64,000 nucleotides of DNA from Jejubacter sp036620675 (GTDB lineage: Bacteria; Pseudomonadota; Gammaproteobacteria; Enterobacterales; Enterobacteriaceae). The position numbers and the translations under genes were made by a program. This document shows, one piece after another, positions 25,636 to 33,414 of this stretch. Each line of letters begins with the position of its first letter. Position 1 is the stretch's first letter. The notes below the pieces were generated by a model. It was not told where the DNA came from. It made no database searches and saw only the letters and a program-made list of their open reading frames with translations. The stretch lies in the NCBI GenBank assembly GCA_036620675.1, contig JAZHEE010000005.1. One strand, 5' to 3'.

Positions 25636-26457
25636 TCAGACACAGGCCTGTTGAATCAGCGCCATACTGTGGTGAATCTGGCGCTCAATCTCCTGACCGG
25701 ACCAGCCTTTCAGTATCGAAGAGAAGGGCTCAAAGGCGTAGGCGCCGCGATATCCCAGTTCCTCAAGGCGCCGCACCTGGGCGGCGCTGTTCAGCCTGTC
25801 GGCATCGCTCAGCATAATGCGCTGTTCGTCGGTCAGTTGCGTCATCGGTCGTGAGTCATCAACCCCGGACAGATGCACCAGTCCCACCCGATTGATATCG
25901 AGCGTTGCCAGTTCGCGCCCGGCATCGGGCCACAGCGCGTGGTGGAAGGTATCTACCAGCAGTCGGAACGGGGCGTCAGCCTCATCAATCAGTGCCGCCG
26001 CCTCGCGCGCCGAGCGTAGCGAACTTTGGGGAAAACCCAGCGGCTCTACCAGTCCTTCCACATCGTAGTGCGCAAACAAGGGGACAAGCTGGCGCAGGGC
26101 GTCGATGGTCTGGCGCGCCTCTACTGGCGTTCCGTCATTCAGCGGACACAGCACCAGTGCCCGGGCGCCGATCTGTTGCGCCGTCTCCAGTAGCGTTCTG
26201 GCTCTGGCCATCAGCATTTCATCGGGACAGTTAAATGGATAGAGCGCGTTAATCGAGAGAATCTCAATACCATGGCTGTGGGCCAGTTCTCGCACTTCGT
26301 GAGGCGAAAGATTGTCCGTTACGCTACCGCCGGCCATATCGTTACGCAGCTCGACTTTATTCAGCCCAAGCTGACTGACCATTTGAAAAAAGGGTTCAAT
26401 CCCCATTCCGGGGGCAATCTTACGGTTAACGCAGAAGCGTTGCATATCGATGCTCAT
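25636..26457 (-). CDS. iolI: Inosose isomerase IolI
   Basis: This TIM-barrel sugar isomerase of the AP-endonuclease-2 fold is predicted to interconvert 2-keto-myo-inositol and 1-keto-D-chiro-inositol. Metal-ligand segments are visible: EPLGFPQSS (Glu), LLVDTFHHAL (Asp/His), LVHLSGVDDSR (His/Asp) and AFEPFSS (Glu). The N-terminal KVELRNDMAGG and ILSINALYPFN are typical of IolI. Length is 273 residues. The ATG at 26457 has AGGAG 8 nt upstream. It is divergent from iolA, so both promoters share the 305-bp gap. A related isomerase is possible, but the island makes IolI the best call. Confidence 0.8.
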   Translation of the reverse strand: MSIDMQRFCVNRKIAPGMGIEPFFQMVSQLGLNKVELRNDMAGGSVTDNLSPHEVRELAHSHGIEILSINALYPFNCPDEMLMARARTLLETAQQIGARALVLCPLNDGTPVEARQTIDALRQLVPLFAHYDVEGLVEPLGFPQSSLRSAREAAALIDEADAPFRLLVDTFHHALWPDAGRELATLDINRVGLVHLSGVDDSRPMTQLTDEQRIMLSDADRLNSAAQVRRLEELGYRGAYAFEPFSSILKGWSGQEIERQIHHSMALIQQACV

Positions 26458-26762
26458 AGGGCTTCTCCTGAATCAGAGTCAGAGGTTTTGCACTGATCAA
26501 AACATTTATTTCATTTATTGCAATGGGGGAAATTTTGTTTTTAGAGCATTCTCTCAGTTTTGATTCGACATCACCGCGATGCAGCGCCAGGGACTATGCT
26601 ATGGAGCAGGGCAATATGACTGTGCGGGCGCAACTCCTGTCACAAAACCTGATATTTCATTTTCAGTATTATTGAAATATTAATTTCATTTGGCTATGGT
26701 TTGAGTCATCCCGTTCGCACGGGACCACAGGTGCCCACACTGACTATCTGGAGTCCGAAAGC
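26458..26762. promoter_or_regulatory. iolI-iolA divergent promoter region with IolR-like motifs
   Basis: This 305-bp intergenic region is AT-rich. It contains a palindrome GAAAT-ATTA-ATTTC at 26674-26687 and three copies of a TTTCATT motif: TTATTTCATT at 26506, ATATTTCATT at 26652 and TAATTTCATT at 26681. These match the AAATTTCATT repeat seen at iolR and iolC/iolD. The cluster upstream of iolA is a candidate operator for the RpiR-type repressor IolR. Confidence 0.5.
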
Positions 26763-28268
26763 ATGAACATCACTGGAAACTATATTGCCGGGAAAATCTG
26801 TTTCAGCAGCAGCAACGAAACCCAGCCGGTTTACGATCCGGCCACCGGACAGGCCATCCGCGAGGTGACGCAGTCCAGCACACAGGAAGTGCAGGAAGCC
26901 ATCGCCGTGGCGCATACCGCCTTTGATAGCTGGTCGCGTACCACGCCGCTGCGCCGCGCCCGCATTCTGTTTAAGTTCAAGAGCCTGCTGGAGCAGCACA
27001 GCGACGAACTGGCGGCACTTATCGTCAGCGAACACGGAAAGGTTTGGTCAGATGCCATGGGAGAACTGACCCGCGGTATGGAGGTGGTCGAATTTGCCTG
27101 CGGTATTCCCCATCTGCAGAAAGGGGAGTTTTCTTCTGATGTCGGCACCGGCGTGGACAGCTATTCGCTGATGCAGCCGCTGGGCGTGGTGGCAGGAATC
27201 ACCCCCTTTAACTTCCCGGCCATGGTGCCGATGTGGATGTTCCCCATCGCGCTGGCCTGTGGTAACACTTTCGTACTTAAGCCGCCCGCGCTGGCGCCTT
27301 CTGCGGCAGTCAAAATGGCGGAGCTGTTAACCGAAGCCGGGCTGCCGGACGGCGTCTTTAACGTGGTGCACTGCGGTAACGATCAGGCGGAACCGCTGTG
27401 TAGCGATCCCAGAATCCAGGCCGTGAGCTTTGTCGGATCATCCTCGGTTGCTGAACATATTTATAAAACCGCCAGCGCTTACGGCAAGCGGGTTCAGGCC
27501 TTCGGCGCCGCTAAAAACCACGCCATCGTGATGCCGGATGCCGATCTGGAAGCTACCGTTAACGCGATTATGGGGGGCGCATACGGCTCCGCCGGGGAAC
27601 GCTGCATGGCGCTGCCGGTCGTCGTCGCAGTGGGTGACGAAACGGCAGATAAGCTGATCGCCCGCCTGACGCCGCTGGTAAAAGCATTGAAAGTGGGGCC
27701 GGGCTGCCTGCGGGGCAGCGAAGAGAATGAAATGGGGCCGGTGGTTTCCCGAGCCCATCAGCAAAAGGTGCTGAGCTATATCGACAAAGGCGTCGCCGAA
27801 GGCGCGCAACTGGTAGTGGATGGTCGTGGCTTTACCCCTGAAGGTTACGAAGAGGGCTACTATGTTGGTGGTACGCTGTTCGATAACGTGACCCCAGAGA
27901 TGACCATCTGGAAAGAGGAGATCTTCGGGCCTGTGCTGAGCGTGGTGCGTGCCAGCGATTATGACAGCGCGCTGGAACTGGTTAACAGCCACGAATTCGG
28001 CAACGGTAGCGCCATCTTTACCAGCAACGGCCACGCCGCACGGGAGTTTGTGCATGACGTTCAGGCCGGTATGGTCGGTGTGAATATTCCGGTACCGGTT
28101 CCCATGGCTTTCCACAGCTTTGGCGGCTGGAAGCGCTCGGTATTCGGCGCTCTCAACGTGCACGGCCCGGACGGCGTGCGCTTCTATACTCGTATGAAAA
28201 CTGCCACAGTACGCTGGCCAGAAGGGCAACAGACGGTATCAGAATTCAGCATGCCCACCCTGGGCTGA
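26763..28268 (+). CDS. iolA: (Methyl)malonate-semialdehyde dehydrogenase, CoA-acylating
   Basis: IolA (MmsA) converts malonate semialdehyde, the last inositol intermediate, to acetyl-CoA and CO2 with NAD+. It is a 501-residue aldehyde dehydrogenase-fold protein. The segments PLGVVAGITPFNFPAMVPMWMFPIALACGN in parts, FVGSSSVAEHIYKTA, and the catalytic-Cys motif GSAGERCMALPV (Cys near residue 281) are diagnostic of the CoA-dependent subgroup. IPVPVPMAFHSFGGWKRS near the C-terminus also belongs to it. The start has GGAG upstream. It is first in an iolA-iolB operon (21-bp gap). Confidence 0.95.
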   Translation: MNITGNYIAGKICFSSSNETQPVYDPATGQAIREVTQSSTQEVQEAIAVAHTAFDSWSRTTPLRRARILFKFKSLLEQHSDELAALIVSEHGKVWSDAMGELTRGMEVVEFACGIPHLQKGEFSSDVGTGVDSYSLMQPLGVVAGITPFNFPAMVPMWMFPIALACGNTFVLKPPALAPSAAVKMAELLTEAGLPDGVFNVVHCGNDQAEPLCSDPRIQAVSFVGSSSVAEHIYKTASAYGKRVQAFGAAKNHAIVMPDADLEATVNAIMGGAYGSAGERCMALPVVVAVGDETADKLIARLTPLVKALKVGPGCLRGSEENEMGPVVSRAHQQKVLSYIDKGVAEGAQLVVDGRGFTPEGYEEGYYVGGTLFDNVTPEMTIWKEEIFGPVLSVVRASDYDSALELVNSHEFGNGSAIFTSNGHAAREFVHDVQAGMVGVNIPVPVPMAFHSFGGWKRSVFGALNVHGPDGVRFYTRMKTATVRWPEGQQTVSEFSMPTLG

Positions 28269-28289
28269 TGGATGGAGGAATAAGACAGT

Positions 28290-29099
28290 ATGTCGTTACT
28301 TGAAAAACGTCGCCCCGGAACGGGGCGTATCCAACAGATAACTCCAGCCAGCGCGGGCTGGGAGTTTGTGGGTTTTGAGGCACATCTGCTGAATAAGGGC
28401 GATCGCATCACGCTTGAAAGCGGCGATCGCGAGCTCTGTCTGGTTCTGGTGTCGGGGCTGGCGTCGATTAAAACCCGCAATGCCGATTTCCCCGGGCTGG
28501 GAGGGCGAATGTCGCCGTTTGAGCGCACGCCGCCATGGTCGGTTTTTGTCCCCCACAACGATCGGGTCGAGGTGGTGGCCGACAGCGAACTGGAGCTGGC
28601 GGTATGCAGTGCGCCGGGCGGCGGAAATTTGCCTGCGCGCCTGATAGCGCCTTGCGACGTTGGCGTGGAGCGGCGCGGCAAGGGGCGTAATCAGCGGCTG
28701 GTGCACAATATCCTGCCGGACAGCGAACCGGCGCACAGCCTGCTGGTGGTTGAAGTCTATACCGATGAAGGCGCGACCAGCTCCTGGCCCAGCCACAAGC
28801 ACGATACGGCAGTGGAGGGGCAGGAAACCCAGCTGGAAGAGACCTACTATCATCGCTTCGATCCGCCCCAGGGCTTTGCCTTACAGCGGGTCTATACCGA
28901 CGATCGCTCGCTGGACGCCTGTATGGCCCCTTATAACCACGACGTGGTGATGGTGCCGCGCGGCTATCATCCTGTCGCCAGCATCGCCGGTTACGACAGC
29001 TACTATCTGAACGTAATGGCCGGGCCGCAGCGCAAATGGCTGTTCCGCTGGGAAGAGGATCACGCCTGGATCAATAGCGACCATTATCCCAGAAAATAG
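28290..29099 (+). CDS. iolB: 5-deoxy-glucuronate isomerase
   Basis: IolB isomerises 5-deoxy-D-glucuronate to 2-deoxy-5-keto-D-gluconate (DKG). It is a bicupin of 269 residues. The metal-binding motif is visible in SSWPSHKHDT...EETYYHRF, and the C-terminal half has VMVPRGYHPVASIAGYDSYYLNVMAGP in parts, typical of IolB. The ATG at 28290 is preceded by GGAGGAA. A very strong hairpin terminator follows. Confidence 0.95.
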   Translation: MSLLEKRRPGTGRIQQITPASAGWEFVGFEAHLLNKGDRITLESGDRELCLVLVSGLASIKTRNADFPGLGGRMSPFERTPPWSVFVPHNDRVEVVADSELELAVCSAPGGGNLPARLIAPCDVGVERRGKGRNQRLVHNILPDSEPAHSLLVVEVYTDEGATSSWPSHKHDTAVEGQETQLEETYYHRFDPPQGFALQRVYTDDRSLDACMAPYNHDVVMVPRGYHPVASIAGYDSYYLNVMAGPQRKWLFRWEEDHAWINSDHYPRK

Positions 29100-29162
29100 C
29101 GACCTGCGTTGGAACCCACAGGCGAGGTAACTCAGGATAATAAAAGGGACAAAAAAATCCCG

Positions 29163-29215
29163 GGCAGGTTTCAGGTTCGATCATTGATAATCAATGCTCG
29201 AACCTGAAACCTGCC
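29163..29215. terminator. Long perfect hairpin after iolB
   Basis: An 18-bp perfect stem (29163-29180 with 29198-29215) surrounds an inner 6-bp stem (CATTGA/TCAATG). It is followed on the plus strand by AAAAATTTTT, and preceded by a run of A that is a T-run on the minus strand. It probably terminates iolAB transcription and may act in both directions. It is unusually long for a simple terminator. Confidence 0.8.
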
Positions 29216-29321
29216 AAAAATTTTTAGAGTTGAAGCTAACCGACCAGATACCCGCATCAAAAATACGCTATGGAGTTGCTAAAAATAAAGCATCCGAATA
29301 CGCCTATAAGCTGGGCGACCT

Positions 29322-29627
29322 TTGAGGAAAGAGATAAAGCCATATTCTGTAGAACACTCCCTTGATCATCTCCGGGATGATGAAATACATGGTATCCGAC
29401 CAGAAGAGTTTTCTGATGAAGAGATGAAGATTCAATGGATAAAAGGCTGGCATACGGAATACCAGCATTTTATGGATAATCTACCGGAACATCTTCACCA
29501 GCGAGTGATGATTTGTAATCATCCTGCTGAAATCAATGATTTTTCTGATATGGTAATGAATAAGATAATGCTATTAAGGAGAAAAAATGCGCCAGCGAGT
29601 CATTGTGTGCCCCGTGATACAGAATAG
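29322..29627 (+). CDS. Hypothetical acidic protein upstream of nudI
   Basis: This ORF of about 101 codons encodes a charged, soluble product (DHLRDDEIHGIRPEEFSDEEM in parts, WIKGWHTEYQHFMDNLPEHLHQRVMICNHPAE). I do not recognise it. No ATG with a ribosome-binding site precedes the conserved-looking part; the frame opens with TTG at 29322, and the first ATG is at 29424. Its 3' end overlaps nudI by 41 bp. Codon use and composition are more AT-rich than the iol genes. It may be a real acquired gene whose true start is unclear, or a degraded one. Confidence 0.4.
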   Translation: MRKEIKPYSVEHSLDHLRDDEIHGIRPEEFSDEEMKIQWIKGWHTEYQHFMDNLPEHLHQRVMICNHPAEINDFSDMVMNKIMLLRRKNAPASHCVPRDTE

Positions 29628-30012
29628 CGGTGAGTTTTTGCTGTGTAAAATGGCTTCCGATCGCGGAGTCTTTCCGGGGCAGTGGGCTTTACCAGGCGGT
29701 GGAATGGAGCTTGGCGAAACCATGGAAAGCGCCCTGAGACGCGAAATCATGGAAGAATTAGGGGAAGAACTGCTCATCACTGAGGTTAAGCCTTGGGCTT
29801 TTCGCGATGACATCCGGACTAAAACGTATCCTGATGGCACTACCGAAAGGATATATATGATTTATCTTATATTTGATTGTATCAGCGCTAATCGGAGTAT
29901 TACGTTTAACGAAGAGTTTCAGGAGATTATTTGGGTGTCACCCGAAGAGATGAAAAAAATGGATTTAAATGAGGCGACCCGGATCACTTTTATCCAAAAA
30001 GGATTTATTTAA
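29587..30012 (+). CDS. nudI: Nucleoside triphosphatase NudI
   Basis: This Nudix hydrolase of 141 residues is very similar to E. coli NudI (YfaO), which hydrolyses pyrimidine (deoxy)nucleoside triphosphates. Matching segments include RQRVIVCPVIQNSGEFLLCKMASDRGVFPGQWALPGGG in parts, DDIRTKTYPDG and IYMIYLIFDCISANR. The Nudix box GGGMELGE...RREIMEELGEEL is complete. AAGGAG lies 4-5 nt before the ATG. It is placed between iolB and iolR, an unusual insertion into the inositol island. Confidence 0.92.
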   Translation: MRQRVIVCPVIQNSGEFLLCKMASDRGVFPGQWALPGGGMELGETMESALRREIMEELGEELLITEVKPWAFRDDIRTKTYPDGTTERIYMIYLIFDCISANRSITFNEEFQEIIWVSPEEMKKMDLNEATRITFIQKGFI

Positions 30013-30040
30013 AGCGCTCCCGGGCCTGAGGGAGGCTGTG

Positions 30041-30068
30041 CAAGGGGACCGTGATGATGGTCCTCTTG
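30041..30068. terminator. Hairpin between convergent nudI and iolR
   Basis: CAAGGGGACC pairs with GGTCCTCTTG (one G-T wobble) around an 8-nt loop. It lies between two convergent genes, a likely shared terminator, but without a clear T-run. Confidence 0.4.
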
Positions 30069-30086
30069 CCGTGCTGACATCCCCGA

Positions 30087-30929
30087 TTACTGCCCCTCTT
30101 TACTGCTCCCCAGCGCCAGCGAAATCGCCAGCGTCTGGGCCAGACACAGCGAGGCGACCTGGGAGCGGAAACCGTCGATCTGCGCTTCGCGCACCACAAA
30201 GCAGACATCACTAAAGGCGGCCAGCGGGCTGACCTGACTGTCGGTTATCGCAATCTGACGCGCTTTGCGCTGGGCGCCCAGCTCCACCAGCTCCACCACC
30301 TCTTTGGAGTAGGGCGAAAAGCTCACCGCCACCACCACATCCTTTGGCCCCACCATACTGAGCTGTTCGGTGAACATACCACCCAGCCCGTCGATCAGAA
30401 AGGCGCGCCGATCCAGGTGGCGCAGGGCGTAAGTCAGATAAGAGGCGACGCTGAACGAACGACGCAAACCAATCACATAGATGTTTTCCGCTTCACCCAG
30501 TAGCGCTACGGCATGCTCTAACTCTTCGGGCACCACCTGCATCGCCAGCTGCTGCAGCGCCTGGCCGTTCACCATGGTAAACATATTCAGAATTTCGGAC
30601 GGTGTTTCCGGCGCACTGCTCTCTTCGCCGGCGCTCTGGCGGAACAGACGCGCACGTTCGGTATAGTTGGCGGTCTCTTCCATCAGATGCTGCCTGAACA
30701 TCTGTTTCATTTCGTTGAAGCCGCCGAAGCCAAAGGCGTTGGCAAAGCGGATCAGAGTGGAAGGGGGAACGTCAGCCTGGCGGGCAATTGACGCGACGGT
30801 ATCAAAAGCGACGCTGTTGCTGTTGTCAAGAATATAGCGCGCCACCTGCTTCAGCCGTTTACTGAGCGTGTCGTAGCGGCTGCGAATCTCGTCCTGGAGA
30901 ATAGAAACCTGCGTTGGATTATTGGCCAT
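30087..30929 (-). CDS. iolR: RpiR-family regulator of inositol genes (IolR)
   Basis: This transcriptional regulator has an N-terminal HTH of RpiR type (LKQVARYILDNSNSVAFDTVASIARQADVPPSTLIRFANAFG in parts). Its C-terminal SIS sugar-isomerase-like domain (IYVIGLRRSFSVASYLTYALRH, DVVVAVSFSPYSKEVVELVELG) senses a phosphosugar. In Salmonella the RpiR-type IolR represses the iol genes until the inositol-derived inducer accumulates. Its place next to iolC supports the same role here. Its own upstream region contains an AAATTTCATT motif, suggesting autoregulation. Confidence 0.85.
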   Translation of the reverse strand: MANNPTQVSILQDEIRSRYDTLSKRLKQVARYILDNSNSVAFDTVASIARQADVPPSTLIRFANAFGFGGFNEMKQMFRQHLMEETANYTERARLFRQSAGEESSAPETPSEILNMFTMVNGQALQQLAMQVVPEELEHAVALLGEAENIYVIGLRRSFSVASYLTYALRHLDRRAFLIDGLGGMFTEQLSMVGPKDVVVAVSFSPYSKEVVELVELGAQRKARQIAITDSQVSPLAAFSDVCFVVREAQIDGFRSQVASLCLAQTLAISLALGSSKEGQ

Positions 30930-30986
30930 GTTATCGCCTGTGACAGAGTAATAAGGAAACGGGAATCAGTGTATCAAATGGAGGAA

Positions 30987-30996
30987 AAATTTCATT
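30987..30996. promoter_or_regulatory. Candidate IolR operator half-site upstream of iolR
   Basis: AAATTTCATT occurs here exactly as in the iolC-iolD gap, 58 bp before the iolR start. A looser TTCATTTCA copy follows at about 31018. Recurrence at several iol promoters is the evidence. Confidence 0.4.
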
Positions 30997-31033
30997 TCTG
31001 GAACGATAATACGGGATTCATTTCACGCTGAGC

Positions 31034-31065
31034 GTGACGCGTGGCCAGGGTGCTCCACGCGTCAC
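31034..31065 (-). terminator. Hairpin after iolC
   Basis: GTGACGCGTGG pairs perfectly with CCACGCGTCAC around a 10-nt loop, just beyond the iolC stop at 31074. No T-run follows on the minus strand. Confidence 0.5.
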
Positions 31066-31073
31066 TATGGCGT

Positions 31074-32990
31074 TTATTCGCCTCTGGCTTCGCGCCAGTA
31101 GCCAATCAGCCGCAGATAGTTATTTTTGACTTCACCGATCAGCTCGTCGTCGTTCAGTTCGCCTTCCATCCAGCGCCGTGAAGGCTGACCGAAGATGGTT
31201 CGCCCAACGGCGAAGCCTTTGATGGCCGGGTGGCGCGCTGCTTCGCGAAAACCGGCACGCAACGCTTCCGGCTCGGCATCCAGCCCCAGCAGCAGAATGC
31301 CGCGGCACCAGGGGTCTTCACGCACGACAAGCTCGCTGACTTTGTCCCAGGTTTCACTGGCCAGTGGCGGTAGCTTCCACCAGTCGGGCTGGATCCCCAG
31401 CCGGTAAAAGTGTTCCAGCATCGCCGGATAGTGGCATTCACGGCGATCTGTAGCATCAGCCGGCAGGATCACCTCCAGCAACAGCTCGTGGCCGGACTGG
31501 TTGCAGGCGTGCCATACGTCCAGCAGTTGCTCGTCCTGGCGCTGGCGCAGCTCCGCGCTGTCATGCGGGTGATAGAACACCAGGCACTTCACGACATGCT
31601 CAAGCGGCCAGTTGCGTAACTGGCTGCCAATATCCCCATGCTCCAGACGCAGCGGGCGTGAACCGGGCAGTTCAATAGGGCGGCCAATCCACCATCCCTG
31701 ACCGGTAATGGCATTTAGCGCCCCCTGGCCGAAGGTGCCGTCCGCCAGAATGCCGCTGCGCTGTTCCAGCCCGGCTTCGGCCGCCGCATCCTGCGCCGCC
31801 TGTAACAGCAGGCGTTTCAGCGGTGGAATACAGCTTTCGTCGCGACCGGCCTGCTGGGCCATATCGACCAGCTGCTTGCGGTGGTCGAAAGCGAAGATAC
31901 ACAGCTCATCGAAACGACGGCGACGTGACGTAACGCGATGCAGATGGTTAAGACGCGCATCAAGATCCGGGCGCGGCACCGACTCCGCCCGGGAGAGATA
32001 GTCGTCCAGCTCGGCCCGGGTGGGCATGGCCGGGGCGCAACCGTGGCGCGACACCACCAGTGCGCCGCAGGCGTTAGCATAGCGACAGGCCTGTTCCCAG
32101 CCTTCGTCATTAAGCCAGCCGCGCAGCAGGCCGGACATAAAGGCGTCGCCAGCCCCCAGAACGTTGAGGACATCCACCTTCACGCCCTGTTGCAGCGGAA
32201 TCTGCGACCAGTCATCCGGGACTTTGCCTTCGATCACCACGCAGCCCATGGGGCCGCGCTTGCAGACCAGAGTGGCGCTGCTTGCCTCACGTACCTTTTT
32301 CAGCGCCGTCAGGGTGTCGGTGCTGCCACCGGCAATATGAAACTCCTCTTCGGTGCCGACGATCAGATCAAAGTGGTGCAGCACCTCCTGAAGCTGGCGG
32401 GTCACTGCGCCGGATTCGATATAGCGGGTTTCACCATCGCCCGGGGAGGTCAGCCCCCACAGTACCGGACGATAGTCGATATCCAGCGCCCGGCGCAGCC
32501 CGTGGCGCCCGGCATATTCCAGCGCCTTCAGCACCGCCGCCCGGGTCTGGGGGTGGGATAGGTGGGTGCCTGTGACCGCCAGCGCGCGGGAAGAAGCTAT
32601 CCACGCCTCATCGATATCAGCTGGCGACAGCGCCATATCGGCGCAGTTATCGCGATAGAAGATGAGCGGGAATGTCTCCTGATCCTTAATACCCAGCATG
32701 ACCAGCGCCGTCAGCCGCGTTGGGTCGGTGATCAGATAATCGGTGTTGACGCCCGCGCTTTCCAGGGTTTCACGAATAAAGCGGCCATTATGCTCATCCC
32801 CCACCCGGGCCAGCATGGCGGATTTCAGCCCCTGAATGGCGGTACCCCAGGCGACGTTACCGGATGATCCCCCCAGGTATTTAGCGAAGCTGGCGACGTC
32901 CTCCAGTCTGGCTCCCACCTGTTGGGCGTAGAGATCGACGGCGACGCGACCGATACAGATCACATCAAGCCGCTTGACTGCTGCATTCAT
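31074..32990 (-). CDS. iolC: 5-dehydro-2-deoxygluconokinase fused to DUF2090 aldolase-like domain
   Basis: The N-terminal half (to about residue 330) is a PfkB-family kinase that phosphorylates DKG. It has GRVAVDLYAQQVG, YLGGSSGNVAWGTAIQGL and the catalytic NVLGAGDAFMSGLLRG. The C-terminal half (about 340-638) is a DUF2090 domain (FDELCIFAFDHRKQLVDMAQQAG in parts; GILADGTFGQGALNAITG; WWKLPPLAS). It takes the place of a separate IolJ aldolase, cleaving DKG-6-phosphate to malonate semialdehyde and DHAP. The 638-residue fusion is the normal form in Salmonella-type islands. It is divergent from iolD. Confidence 0.93.
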   Translation of the reverse strand: MNAAVKRLDVICIGRVAVDLYAQQVGARLEDVASFAKYLGGSSGNVAWGTAIQGLKSAMLARVGDEHNGRFIRETLESAGVNTDYLITDPTRLTALVMLGIKDQETFPLIFYRDNCADMALSPADIDEAWIASSRALAVTGTHLSHPQTRAAVLKALEYAGRHGLRRALDIDYRPVLWGLTSPGDGETRYIESGAVTRQLQEVLHHFDLIVGTEEEFHIAGGSTDTLTALKKVREASSATLVCKRGPMGCVVIEGKVPDDWSQIPLQQGVKVDVLNVLGAGDAFMSGLLRGWLNDEGWEQACRYANACGALVVSRHGCAPAMPTRAELDDYLSRAESVPRPDLDARLNHLHRVTSRRRRFDELCIFAFDHRKQLVDMAQQAGRDESCIPPLKRLLLQAAQDAAAEAGLEQRSGILADGTFGQGALNAITGQGWWIGRPIELPGSRPLRLEHGDIGSQLRNWPLEHVVKCLVFYHPHDSAELRQRQDEQLLDVWHACNQSGHELLLEVILPADATDRRECHYPAMLEHFYRLGIQPDWWKLPPLASETWDKVSELVVREDPWCRGILLLGLDAEPEALRAGFREAARHPAIKGFAVGRTIFGQPSRRWMEGELNDDELIGEVKNNYLRLIGYWREARGE

Positions 32991-33414
32991 AGTTACGGAT
33001 TCCTCTGCTTACCTTGACTTTACCCACATGCGCTCGATCGCGTATGCAGCCGGGTTAACCAACGAATGTCAGTATGGCGAACGTAAATTTCATTATCAAT
33101 GAAAAATGAAATTTATAGTTCATTTTTGTGAGAGCAACTACAACATGGAATGAGATTACTAATCACCCTGCGGGCTCTGTATCCGGCACTCCCCGTGGTT
33201 TCGTCGGGTAATTGTAGGGTTATTGTTTCACTTCGGTAGCGATGAAATAAATGGAATGAAAACCAAAACGAAATGGAGAGTTTGATCGCCCTCGCAAAAT
33301 GAAATGTTTTTTCTGTATTTATGTTTTATGAAAAATACGTTTGCATATAATCCCATCATATTTCATTACCGCCGGCGTCGTTCCGGCGTCGGTATCACGA
33401 TAAAGGAAAGGGCT
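32991..33414. promoter_or_regulatory. iolC-iolD divergent promoter region
   Basis: This 424-bp AT-rich gap contains the strongest operator-like palindrome of the island (33085-33114). Further ATGAAAT/GAAATG elements lie near 33243, 33270 and 33300. No ORF was supported. An upstream open frame reaches 33304, but iolD starts at 33415. Confidence 0.5.
33085..33114. promoter_or_regulatory. Candidate IolR operator palindrome
   Basis: AAATTTCATT at 33085 and its exact complement AATGAAATTT at 33105 form a 10-bp inverted repeat with 10-bp spacing. This puts the arm centres two helical turns apart, suited to a dimeric or tetrameric regulator. The same 10-mer recurs upstream of iolR. Confidence 0.5.
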
